In this document: positions 1 to 8,000 of the stretch, in pieces
Layout: each line of letters opens with the position of its first letter
Numbering within the stretch: position 1 is the first letter of the stretch
Assembly: GCF_030530965.1 (NCBI RefSeq)
Contig: NZ_JAUMTY010000015.1
Span: forward strand, 1 to 36,582
DNA length: 36,582 bases
Origin: Corynebacterium sp.
GTDB lineage: Bacteria; Actinomycetota; Actinomycetes; Mycobacteriales; Mycobacteriaceae
Direction of reading: 5' to 3'
Position numbers and translations under genes: made by a program
Notes under the pieces: generated by a model
What the model saw: the letters and a program-made list of their open reading frames with translations, nothing else
Database searches by the model: none
Told to the model about the DNA's origin: nothing

Positions 1-298
1 CCGTCTGAACTAAGTCCCGCACAGTTTGAGATGTATCAACCGCATTATGTTGCGGCACCCAACCTAAGCGCGAAACGATGGTAGGACGGTTTTTTCGCTC
101 CGCTGTTTTGCCATCATACCTGGTCACGCCGGACTGGGGTTCAAGCTCTGTCGCGAGAATCTTCATTAAGGTACTTTTCCCCGCGCCATTAGAACCGAGC
201 ACGATATTAATTCCACCGGAAAAAGTGCACGAAATTCCGTCCAACACAGACTTAGTCTTTTTATACGAAAAACGTAACTCGCTTACTTCTATGAGCAT
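1..298 (-). CDS. ABC transporter ATP-binding protein (partial, C-terminus beyond left edge)
   Basis: This frame is open from an ATG at 298 down to base 1, so about 99 N-terminal residues are present and the rest lies outside the window. The protein begins MLIEVSELRFSYKK and has a clear Walker A motif, GSNGAGKST, about 40 residues in. A Q-loop-like segment (GWVPQHN) follows about 85 residues in. This is the nucleotide-binding subunit of an ABC transporter and would power a membrane permease from the cytoplasmic side. The Q-loop followed by a 'TVRDLV' segment resembles drug or bacteriocin exporter ATPases, but the substrate is unknown. The signature motif and Walker B are not in the window. A -10-like TACACT lies 8 nt before the ATG and no strong Shine-Dalgarno sequence is visible, so the leader is very short or absent. 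Confidence 0.85.
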   Translation of the reverse strand, partial: MLIEVSELRFSYKKTKSVLDGISCTFSGGINIVLGSNGAGKSTLMKILATELEPQSGVTRYDGKTAERKNRPTIVSRLGWVPQHNAVDTSQTVRDLVQT

Positions 299-686
299 AG
301 TTTCTTAGTGTACAGATGACGGTTCACTCGAAGCACCCTTTTATTTGTTGGGCAACCTATTCGCAACGTTGGACATTCGCCCTGAGGACACTGGCGGGCT
401 CACCACATAAGAAGTGATATGGGTTAACGACCAGTGGGAATGACCACGTAGGCGACACTTCTAAAACAAGAGGATCCAACCTCGCACTCGGGTAGTAACA
501 CCTTAACGCCGGCAGTTTAAGCCCTACATCTGTGACATTTCACCCCAATTTTGGGGTGTTATTCGGTCGCTAAAGCCCCCCCTAGAACCACCAAAGCAAC
601 CCTGATAACGTCACAGTAAGGTTCCCAAAGCTAGCCAATGGAAAGACGTAAGAGAAGTATTTCTACACTTGATACAGGGGATAGAG
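299..686. other. Intergenic region between divergent genes, with one perfect hairpin
   Basis: I see no convincing gene in these 388 bases. They separate the minus-strand ABC ATPase from the plus-strand membrane protein, so they should hold two divergent promoters. The only striking element is a perfect inverted repeat at 541-558, with arms CACCCCAA and TTGGGGTG around a TT centre. It could be an operator dyad or a small terminator. There is no long T-tract after it. Confidence 0.4.
541..558. repeat. Perfect 8-bp inverted repeat (possible operator)
   Basis: The arms CACCCCAA and TTGGGGTG are exactly complementary and separated by two bases. The site lies about 130 bp upstream of the membrane protein start at 687 and about 240 bp upstream of the ABC gene. 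The short spacer and symmetry favour a protein-binding site over a transcribed loop. I recognise no known regulator consensus. Confidence 0.35.
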
Positions 687-1040
687 ATGAATGCACGATC
701 CAGCAAATTGCCAATCATCGAACTTACTTCGATCGGCGTTGGTATTCTCCTATTCCTCATTGGTGCAATAACGGGCGCGTGGGTAATTGGCGTGGCTGGT
801 TTCGGCATAACCATTATCGCAGTTACCAGCCTGATTCTATTTCTTCCCGTCAAATTAATCGACGCACAACATCAGTACTTCGTTTGGATCGCAAGCGCCG
901 CTTTAATTATTTTCGGAATTTGGTACGGGATTACCCAGCAAGAAGAAACCGAAATCTTCTCACCTTCCCTACTCGCCTATGTTGGTGGAGGCGCTTTACT
1001 AACTTCACTAGCCACTTACGTCAGGAAACGTTCACACTAG
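687..1040 (+). CDS. Small integral membrane protein, uncharacterised
   Basis: This 117-residue protein starts MNARSSKLPIIELTS. The ATG at 687 was chosen because AGGGG sits 6 nt upstream; an in-frame TTG at 669 would add six residues without a ribosome-binding site. Four hydrophobic segments are visible, roughly residues 12-32, 34-55, 65-83 and 95-110, and the end is basic (VRKRSH). A soluble loop with several Gln and Glu (TQQEETE) separates the last two helices. I do not recognise the family and no catalytic motif is apparent. It points toward the convergent nitrilase gene. An overlapping frame at 638-1117 encodes an arginine-rich, non-protein-like sequence and is a shadow. Confidence 0.6.
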   Translation: MNARSSKLPIIELTSIGVGILLFLIGAITGAWVIGVAGFGITIIAVTSLILFLPVKLIDAQHQYFVWIASAALIIFGIWYGITQQEETEIFSPSLLAYVGGGALLTSLATYVRKRSH

Positions 1041-1075
1041 ATCACTCCCCCGACGTCTACCCCGACCCAACCGAC

Positions 1076-1132
1076 GGCACTCATCTTCCCTCGGCACTGA
1101 ATAGCCGTCGGCACTAATCTTCCCTCGGAACT
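1076..1132. repeat. Two 23-bp direct repeats between convergent genes
   Basis: Bases 1076-1098 and 1110-1132 match at 21 of 23 positions, a 34-bp period; each begins GGCACT and contains ATCTTCCCTCGG. A 7-bp inverted repeat (CCGACGG at 1071, CCGTCGG at 1105) spans the same area and could fold into a hairpin. The second copy overlaps the nitrilase stop codon. There is no T-tract on either strand, so this is at best an atypical bidirectional terminator. Confidence 0.5.
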
Positions 1133-1961
1133 AATCGTCGCCAAGCACCGGGATGCTTTGTCGCACGGAGTCTAGACGATCAGTATCAATAGTCGCGGTG
1201 ACATATCCGCAGGTGTAGCCCAATTCCGCGACCCTCGTTCCGTCGGGACCGACCACAACACTATGGCCAATTCCGGTCGGACCGTCGGACTGGCCAACCT
1301 TGTCATATCCGCCCGGGCGAGCCTGCCCCGCGGCGGCGATCCACGTCGTCGAATCCAACGCTCGTGCAGCAGTCAATGTCCGCCACTGGTCACGCTTGCC
1401 CGGTCCATCCGACCACGACGTCGGCACGACAATAACCTGCGCACCGCCGCGTGCCAGATTCTTAAACTGCTGCGGGAAGCGAATGTCGTAACACGTCGAC
1501 AGTCCGACAGTCATGCCCGCGCACTGGAAATACTCCAGCTCATTACCTGGGCGAACCGTGTCCGACTCGCGGTAGCCGAACGCGTCATAGCAATGGATCT
1601 TGCGGTACGCCGCGTTGACGCGGTCACCGTCGGCACCGTCACGGCCAACCGCCAACGCAACGTTGTCCACCCGATGGCGCGTGCCTTTCTCCGTCTCGAC
1701 AGAATCGGCCGGCGCGAACATCCCCACGACGGTAACAATGCCGGCAGCCTCGGCAGTCTCGCGAACGGTCGTCGCAAAACGACCATCCAGCGGCTCCGCG
1801 ATCGTGTCCAACCGACCCTGACCGAACGGGTACATCGAGGCCTCCGGGAACACGATGAGGTCAGAGTTCTCCGACGACGCGCGCATGATCAACTCACACA
1901 CAGCATCCGTATTCCTAGAAACATCGGGGACGGAACAAATCTGGGCCAGTGAAATGCGCAT
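1131..1961 (-). CDS. Carbon-nitrogen hydrolase (nitrilase superfamily amidohydrolase)
   Basis: This 276-residue cytoplasmic enzyme hydrolyses a C-N bond of an amide or similar substrate. The nitrilase catalytic triad is complete: Glu40 in VFPEAS, Lys121 in YRKIHCYDAFGY, and nucleophile Cys157 in STCYDIRFP. Length and motif spacing fit the branch that includes omega-amidases and the Nit proteins that repair deaminated glutathione; the true substrate cannot be read from sequence. The start ATG at 1961 has no Shine-Dalgarno sequence. Instead TAGTCT lies 7 nt upstream (1969-1974 on the minus strand), which suggests a leaderless mRNA. The gene is divergent from the TSUP exporter, with 71 bp between the two starts. 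Confidence 0.9.
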   Translation of the reverse strand: MRISLAQICSVPDVSRNTDAVCELIMRASSENSDLIVFPEASMYPFGQGRLDTIAEPLDGRFATTVRETAEAAGIVTVVGMFAPADSVETEKGTRHRVDNVALAVGRDGADGDRVNAAYRKIHCYDAFGYRESDTVRPGNELEYFQCAGMTVGLSTCYDIRFPQQFKNLARGGAQVIVVPTSWSDGPGKRDQWRTLTAARALDSTTWIAAAGQARPGGYDKVGQSDGPTGIGHSVVVGPDGTRVAELGYTCGYVTATIDTDRLDSVRQSIPVLGDD

Positions 1962-1968
1962 ACGCCAC

Positions 1969-1974
1969 AGACTA
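1969..1974 (-). promoter_or_regulatory. -10 hexamer TAGTCT of the nitrilase gene (leaderless)
   Basis: TAGTCT on the minus strand ends 7 nt before the ATG at 1961. That spacing would place the transcription start at or next to the start codon. No good -35 hexamer is visible. Confidence 0.45.
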
Positions 1975-2020
1975 GCAGTGAGCCGCAGTAGCTATCAGTG
2001 AGAACCAGTAAGGGAAGCGA

Positions 2021-2026
2021 TACGAT
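2021..2026 (+). promoter_or_regulatory. -10 hexamer TACGAT of the TSUP gene (leaderless)
   Basis: TACGAT ends 6 nt before the ATG at 2033, and the intervening bases contain no ribosome-binding site. A leaderless transcript starting near the ATG is the simplest reading. Confidence 0.45.
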
Positions 2027-2032
2027 TTTCGC

Positions 2033-2803
2033 ATGTCCCCCACCGTGATCGCCCTCATGCTGACCACCTCACTCTTCGCCGGATGGGTCGACGCCGTCGT
2101 CGGAGGCGGCGGGCTCATCCTCCTCCCGCTCATCATGATCCTGAACCCCAGCTTCACGTATTCGCAGGCGCTCGGCGTAAACAAAGTCGCTGCTATCTGC
2201 GGTACCGGCAGCTCCGCGATCACCATGGCCCGGCGCGTCCCGGCCGCGCGGACCGCTTTCCGTTACGCGCCGCTGGCGTTTGGTGGGTCGGCCCTTGGCG
2301 CGATTATTGCGTCGTCCGTTGATAAGGACATTATGCGGCCGATCGTTATCGTGCTCCTTGTCGCAGTCGGCGCGTTTGTGCTGCTCCGGCCGTCGTTTGG
2401 GCAGGTCACGGTCCGACGAGCCGTCACGCGTGGGCGATGGGTTGCGGCATTGGTGCTGATCACGGGGCTCGGGATCTACGACGGTGCGTTCGGCCCCGGC
2501 ACCGGTTTATTTTTAATCCTCACGGTCACATCGCTGCTGGGTGAGGACTTTTTGAACAGCGCCGCGTGGGCCAAAATCCTCAATACCTTCACGAACTTAG
2601 GCGCGCTAGTTGTTTTTGCGATCAATGGGGATATCTGGTGGCTGCTGGGGTTTGGCCTTGCGGTCACCAACATTGTGGGCGCGCAGATCGGGGCGCGAAT
2701 GGTCCTTAGTAAAGGTGCTGGATTCGTCCGTATCGTTCTGCTTGTCGTGGTGGTGTTGATGGCCGGGAAGTTGGCTCTCGATCAATTTGGGGTGACGGCA
2801 TAG
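2033..2803 (+). CDS. TSUP family (TauE/SafE) membrane exporter
   Basis: This 256-residue polytopic membrane protein has about eight hydrophobic segments arranged as two similar halves. The family signature is seen at the N-terminus, FAGWVDAVVGGGGLILLPLIM, and again in the second half near IYDGAFGPGTGLFLIL, the usual paired glycine-rich re-entrant motifs of TauE/SafE proteins. Members export or import small organic or inorganic sulfur anions such as sulfite, sulfoacetate or thiosulfate; the substrate here is unknown. The ATG at 2033 follows a -10-like TACGAT by 6 nt. No sulfur-metabolism gene is adjacent, so context does not narrow the substrate. Confidence 0.88.
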   Translation: MSPTVIALMLTTSLFAGWVDAVVGGGGLILLPLIMILNPSFTYSQALGVNKVAAICGTGSSAITMARRVPAARTAFRYAPLAFGGSALGAIIASSVDKDIMRPIVIVLLVAVGAFVLLRPSFGQVTVRRAVTRGRWVAALVLITGLGIYDGAFGPGTGLFLILTVTSLLGEDFLNSAAWAKILNTFTNLGALVVFAINGDIWWLLGFGLAVTNIVGAQIGARMVLSKGAGFVRIVLLVVVVLMAGKLALDQFGVTA

Positions 2804-2892
2804 GGGCTTGCTGTCAGGGCATAGAGGTCCCCCGTGGCAGTTTAACGGCAGGGTGTGACACGTTAGGGGCTATTTTGGCCGCCGACCCCCAG

Positions 2893-2919
2893 TTATCCAC
2901 AGGCGCGGAGTTATCCACA
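2893..2919 (+). promoter_or_regulatory. Two perfect DnaA boxes (TTATCCACA)
   Basis: TTATCCACA occurs at 2893-2901 and 2911-2919, both on the plus strand, with 18 bp from start to start. Both match the strict bacterial DnaA-box consensus and lie in the intergenic region 2804-2974. No dnaA, dnaN or AT-rich unwinding region is nearby, so this is not the chromosomal origin. It may titrate DnaA, or let DnaA regulate the downstream hydrolase module. Confidence 0.7.
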
Positions 2920-2983
2920 GAAAACGCGATTCACCACTATTGACGACGCGCACCATGGGCATGTTCTTGGCACGATGTGGCGC

Positions 2984-3322
2984 ATGACTCTCACGATCAC
3001 TCCGTCCGCGCTGCGCACCCTGATGCACGACCACCACGACCATGCGGGACACGCCGAACACGTCGGCGCTGTATGCGACGCCGCGCATGAACAAGCGCCC
3101 AGCTTCCACTTATCGCGAACCCACGCCGCTTTGCTCGCTATGGCCGAGGCCGCCTATGCCCAGGCCCACGAACTGAGCGCACGGCATACGCGGTTCGCGG
3201 AATCCGTCGATTCATTACGACGCCGTGTCTGCGCCACGGACGATGCTTCGTCAACGCACTTGAGCGAACTGTCCCCGATGCGTGCAGGTGAAACTGCCAC
3301 GCGTGCGGACAAACTCGGTTAA
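2984..3322 (+). CDS. Small helical protein upstream of DUF1023 hydrolase, possible type VII secretion (EspC-like) protein
   Basis: This 112-residue protein starts MTLTITPSALRTLM. An in-frame ATG at 2975 would add three residues, and neither start has a good ribosome-binding site. A 10-codon upstream reading frame beginning at 2955 ends in an ATGA overlap with the ATG at 2984, which could give translational coupling. The sequence is rich in Ala and His, with long predicted helices and no signal peptide or membrane segment. Its pattern (a short beta-like start, then helices with Ala and Tyr such as AAYAQAHEL) resembles small type VII secretion targets of the EspC type, but no WXG motif is present, so this is inference. 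The stop codon lies 11 nt before the next gene, so the two are almost certainly co-transcribed. Confidence 0.6.
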   Translation: MTLTITPSALRTLMHDHHDHAGHAEHVGAVCDAAHEQAPSFHLSRTHAALLAMAEAAYAQAHELSARHTRFAESVDSLRRRVCATDDASSTHLSELSPMRAGETATRADKLG

Positions 3323-3333
3323 AGGTGCAGCTC

Positions 3334-4926
3334 ATGGCACTTAATGCAACCTCGACGGTAAATAAAACCTTGGCAGCTCAAGCGTCGGTAATGCGAGGAC
3401 CGCTGACACACGGCCTGCCCGGAGGAGGACCGCTCACACATGTCCCTCAGTGGAGCCCCGACGAGCTCAATGCCGTCGCCACCTCAATGGCCGGACTCAT
3501 CGGACCCCTGACCACCCGCATTGCAGACAGCCCTATCCCCGCCACCATCATCGGCGGAATCAACGGTGACGCCGCCAACGCATCACTGAAATCGATTAAT
3601 GCGGATACGCGCGCGGTCATCGACCACATCACACAGTCCGTCGGCTTATTGCGCGCGCACTCGTCGGCACTCCGCGGCCCCCTCTGCCACGCGCAATCCC
3701 TCGAGCACACCATCAAAGAGCTCCAAGCTCAACGCGACGCCACCGCCGACCCGTTCATTAGCACCGGCCTGTACATCATCGAAACGGCATGCAAAGCCGA
3801 CCTCGCCCTCCTACTCAAGTTCCTGGACACTATCGACGGTGTGCTCGCGCACCTCCTGGTCGACGTATGGAATAGCCCCAACTTCAAACCACTCGCCTAT
3901 GTCCTCGCCGACGCCGGGATCACCGACGCCTTCCTACCCACTACCGTGCCCGCCCCGGACCCCCAACGCGACAACTCACAACCCTGGCTCGACGGACACA
4001 CCGTTGAAGACACCGACCGTATCCTCCGGGAACGCCTCGACACCTGGCTTTCCACCGCCCACGACGACAAAGAGAAGCAGTACTTGGAGGGAATACTGAA
4101 GACACTCGCCGACAACGACGACGCTTACCTCGTCCACATCGACCATGACGGCGTGGCCATCGCGCTAGGAGACCCCACCACAAGTCCAGCCGTCGCCACC
4201 CTCGTCGGCGGGGTCGGATCTAGTGAACCCGGACGTATTCACGGGCACACAGACTGGGCACGTGAGATCAGGCAAGCCAGCGGCAACAAAGCCAGCGTCA
4301 TCGCATGGTCGGCCTACCCCGCGCCCAGATCATTACCCGCTGCAGCCAGCACCGATAACGCCACCCGTGGAGCACAAAACCTGCGTTCATTCCAACAATC
4401 GCTCCGGACTCGCAACCCGTCCGCGCAACTCACCGTCACCGGGCACAGCTACGGCAGCGTCGTCGTCGGGCATGCTGCACGATCCTCGGACGCGACATCT
4501 TCAGACGCAACGCAGTCAGACACAACACCGCCACTCGAAGCCGACACGGTCGTCATCGTCGGATCCCCCGGGACCGGCGCGAATCATGCACACGAATTAG
4601 CGCCACATGCGTTGGACGGGCACGCGGAGATCGTCGTCGGTAGGAATGATGCCGATCCCATCATGATCACCACCGGACCAGAAGACGGTGCGCACGGCCC
4701 CGACCCGTCCTACGCACACTGGGGTGCCGATGCGTGGCTCACCCCCAACGGCCTGGCGGCTACTCCCCCCAGTGACCAGAAAATTCGCGACCTGGGAGGC
4801 GTCTATATTTCGAAGGGGAACTTCAGTGAACTGATGAAAAACCACCGGTACAGGGACTACTCGGCGGCTCTTGCACAGGTCATTACCGACGGGGTGCCGG
4901 CCGATGCCCACACATCTCAGGGGTGA
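3334..4926 (+). CDS. Alpha/beta hydrolase, DUF1023 family, with long helical N-terminal region
   Basis: This 530-residue protein has two parts. Residues 1 to about 250 look helical and low in motifs; the first 120 residues carry four GPLxx elements (GPLTH at 22-26 and 32-36, GPLTT at 57-61, GPLCH at 115-119). The C-terminal half is an alpha/beta hydrolase of the actinobacterial DUF1023 type. Its nucleophile Ser372 sits in TGHSYGSVVVGH, the strand VVIVGSPG follows, an acid is likely in VVGRNDADPIM, and the histidine is probably that of YAHWGADAW. The ATG at 3334 is preceded by AAAGG at about 8 nt; a GTG at 3325 is possible but less likely. DUF1023 proteins are often fused or linked to type VII-like helical domains. 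Substrate and export are unknown, and no signal peptide is visible. Confidence 0.8.
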   Translation: MALNATSTVNKTLAAQASVMRGPLTHGLPGGGPLTHVPQWSPDELNAVATSMAGLIGPLTTRIADSPIPATIIGGINGDAANASLKSINADTRAVIDHITQSVGLLRAHSSALRGPLCHAQSLEHTIKELQAQRDATADPFISTGLYIIETACKADLALLLKFLDTIDGVLAHLLVDVWNSPNFKPLAYVLADAGITDAFLPTTVPAPDPQRDNSQPWLDGHTVEDTDRILRERLDTWLSTAHDDKEKQYLEGILKTLADNDDAYLVHIDHDGVAIALGDPTTSPAVATLVGGVGSSEPGRIHGHTDWAREIRQASGNKASVIAWSAYPAPRSLPAAASTDNATRGAQNLRSFQQSLRTRNPSAQLTVTGHSYGSVVVGHAARSSDATSSDATQSDTTPPLEADTVVIVGSPGTGANHAHELAPHALDGHAEIVVGRNDADPIMITTGPEDGAHGPDPSYAHWGADAWLTPNGLAATPPSDQKIRDLGGVYISKGNFSELMKNHRYRDYSAALAQVITDGVPADAHTSQG

Positions 4927-4951
4927 TCATTGCAGGAGGTGCAGCAGCGCA

Positions 4952-5008
4952 ATAATGTGGTTTTCACACATACTGACCAGCGCAATTGTGGCTTTCGACC
5001 ACACACTG
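4952..5008. promoter_or_regulatory. Paired TGTGG inverted repeats upstream of putA
   Basis: Two related dyads lie in the 128-bp gap before putA: TGTGG-TTTTC-ACACA near 4956-4970 and TGTGG-CTTTCGA-CCACA near 4987-5003, about 31 bp apart. The second has perfect 5-bp arms with a 7-bp spacer. They resemble operator half-sites. The spacing does not match the GlxR/CRP consensus (TGTGA-N6-TCACA), so the regulator is unknown. Confidence 0.35.
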
Positions 5009-5054
5009 AGCCAGGACGCACACCAACCACCCACACTCCACAAGGGAGCACCCC

Positions 5055-8000
5055 ATGAGCAGCAAACACAACAAAAGCGGTAAGAAAAACAAGAAAGACA
5101 AGAAGCTGAACGCCACCGGGGACGAGATCTCCGCCACCACCACAACCGCCAGCAACGTCGACGACCCTAACTTCCTTAAGCCCCCACCCAACTCCCACGA
5201 CCTCGACGACATCACCGACCGCGCCATCGCACGCGCACACGAATGGCTCGAGGCGACCAACGGGGAGCAGACGCGCAAGGAATCGTCGTCCACTGAACAA
5301 CTCGCGGCCCTCGTTCACGATCCACAGGGCATCGACTTCACTATGGGCTTCGTCGACCGCGTCGCACGACCAGAAGACAACGCCGTCGCCGCGAAAGAGT
5401 TTTCCTCCCTGGGCAGCCCGTTTGGACGGAAAGAGCCCCTCCCTGACTTCCTCGGGCCACTGAATACGGCACTCGTCTCCCTCGGAGCGCTGGCCGGACA
5501 AGTGCTGCCCAGCATCGTGATGCCCATCGCCCGCGGCTACCTGCGGAAAATGGTGGGACACCTGGTGCTTGACGCCAATGGCAAGGCGCTTGACAAACTG
5601 CTCGACGACGCGCACGCCAACGGGTTCCGGCTCAACATCAACCTCCTCGGCGAGGCTGTCCTCGGCGAGCGCGAGGCAACGCGTCGGCTAGACCGGACCA
5701 TCGAGCTCCTCCGCAACCCCAAGGTGGACTACGTGTCCATCAAGGCATCGTCGGTGTGCTCGCAGCTCAACCCGTGGGATATCGAAGGAAACACGCGTCG
5801 GCTTAAGGAACGCCTCCGTCCTCTCTATCGAGAAGCGGTGAAACGCACACCGCACCCCTTCATCAATATGGATATGGAGGAATACAAAGACCTCGACCTC
5901 ACCATCAAGCTCTTCAAGGAGCTCATGAGTGAAGACGAGTTCATGGACCTGGAAGCCGGTATCGTGCTTCAGGCCTACCTCCCCGACACTCTCGACGCGC
6001 TGCACGAACTCATCGACTTCGCGCACGAGCGGGTCAACAAGGGCGGTGCACCCATCAAGGTGCGCATTGTGAAGGGCGCGAACCTGTCCATGGAGCGCGT
6101 GGACTCCGAAATCCACGACTGGAAGCAGACCCCGTACCTGACGAAAGCCGAGGTAGACGCCAACTACCTGCGACTCCTGGATGTTGCGCTGCAGCCTGAG
6201 CACGCGAACGCTATTCGGATCGGTGCGGCGTCTCACAACCTCTACACGGTGGCCACCGCGCACGAACTCTCTGTGCAGCGCGGCGTCGAGGACCAGCTTG
6301 ACATCGAAATGCTCCAAGGTATGGCGCCCGCCCAGGCCCGGGCCGTGCGTCAGATCACGGGGACGGTCATCCTGTACACCCCCGTCGTCCACGCGGAAGA
6401 CTTCGACGTTGCCGTGTCCTACCTGGTCCGACGGCTCGAAGAAAACGGCGCGCACCAGAACTTCCTCTATGCGCTGTTCGCGCCCGATGTCGCCGGCGAT
6501 GACGATATGACGCCCATGCAGGAGCAGGAAAAGCGCTACCTCAACGCCGTCAACGACCGGTGGACCACGTTCGCTGGGCCACGGCGCCAGCAGGACCGTC
6601 GGCAAGAACGATCCGCTGCTGACGTGTCCAAGCGAGTCGAGTCCGTCCCCGGGCACTTCGTCAACGAACCGGACACCGACCCATCGCTGCCTGCCAACCG
6701 TGAGTGGGCCCTGCGGTGGTTGGATCACGACCCGGGCCCCGTCACCAGCCCCCTGATCACAGAGAAGTCGGATATCGACGCCATCGTCGCCCGCGCACGG
6801 TCACGGTCCTCCGCGTGGGGCAACACCAGCGGACACGACCGCGCCGAGGTGCTCGACGCCGCCGCTAACGCGCTGGCCGCGCACCGCGGGGAACTGCTGG
6901 CCGCCATGACACACGAGGCGAACAAGACCGTGGCGGAATCCGACCCCGAGATCTCCGAAGCCATCGACTTCGCCCGCTACTACGCGGAATCCGCCCGCGC
7001 GCTCGACGGGGTCAAGGGGTCGCGGTTCACCCCGTACTCCGTTGTCCTCATCACCCCACCGTGGAACTTCCCGCTGGCCATCCCCATGGGTGGCGTGTTC
7101 GCGGCCCTCGCTGCTGGCGCTGCCGTCGTCATCAAACCTGCACCACAAGTCGTCCGCATCGCCGAAGTTGCGGTGAGGATACTGCGTGAAGCCGGCATCG
7201 ATGAGGAACTCCTCCAACTCGTCAACGTTGCCGAAAATGAAGCCGGCCAACACCTCGTCTCCCACCCGGCGGTGGACTCCATCATCCTCACCGGTGCCTC
7301 CGACACGGCGCGACTCTTCCGCAGCTGGAAACCACAGATGGTTATCAACGCGGAAACGTCCGGCAAGAACGCCATCATCGTCACGCCGTCTGCCGACCCG
7401 GACCTGGCTGTCTCCGACGTCTACAAGTCGGCCTTCGGCCACGCGGGGCAAAAGTGTTCCGCGTCGTCGCTGGTCATCGTGGTGGGCAGCGTCGGCAAGT
7501 CGAAGCGATTCATGAACCAGCTGATCGACGCCGTCGAAACTCTCAAAGTCGGCCCGGGAACCGATATTTCCACCACCATGAATGGGATCATCGAACCCCC
7601 ATCCGACAAGCTCATGCGGGGGCTGACACAGCTCGAGAGCGGCGAGAAATGGCTGGTCAAACCACGGAAGCTGAATAAGGAAGGGACGCTCTGGTCCCCG
7701 GGGCTGCGCGACAATGTCAAACCCGGATCGTGGTACCACACGCACGAATGCTTCGGACCAGTGCTCGGCATCATGCACGCCGCCACCCTGGAGGAAGCCA
7801 CCGAATGGCAGAACTCCACAGGCTACGGGCTCACCGGTGGTCTACACGCCCTCGACCCGGACGAGATCGACTGGTGGATTGACCACGTTGAAGTGGGCAA
7901 TGCCTACGTCAACAGGGGTATTACCGGAGCCATCGTGCAGCGGCAATCCTTCGGCGGGTGGAAGGCCTCCGCGCTCGGATCGGGTGCGAAAGCTGGCGGC

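Noticed and set aside
638..1117. 159-codon plus-strand frame overlapping the small membrane protein
   Set aside because: It is arginine-rich with no domain character, and the frame from 687 has both a ribosome-binding site and clear membrane helices.
1263..1952. 229-codon frame antisense to the nitrilase gene
   Set aside because: It is a mirror frame of a gene with all three catalytic residues, and it lacks recognisable features.
5688..6728. 346-codon frame antisense to putA, and similar long antisense frames in pyc (9172-10089) and putA (6801-7778)
   Set aside because: Long antisense frames are common opposite GC-rich genes with strong third-position bias. These have no ribosome-binding site or family match.
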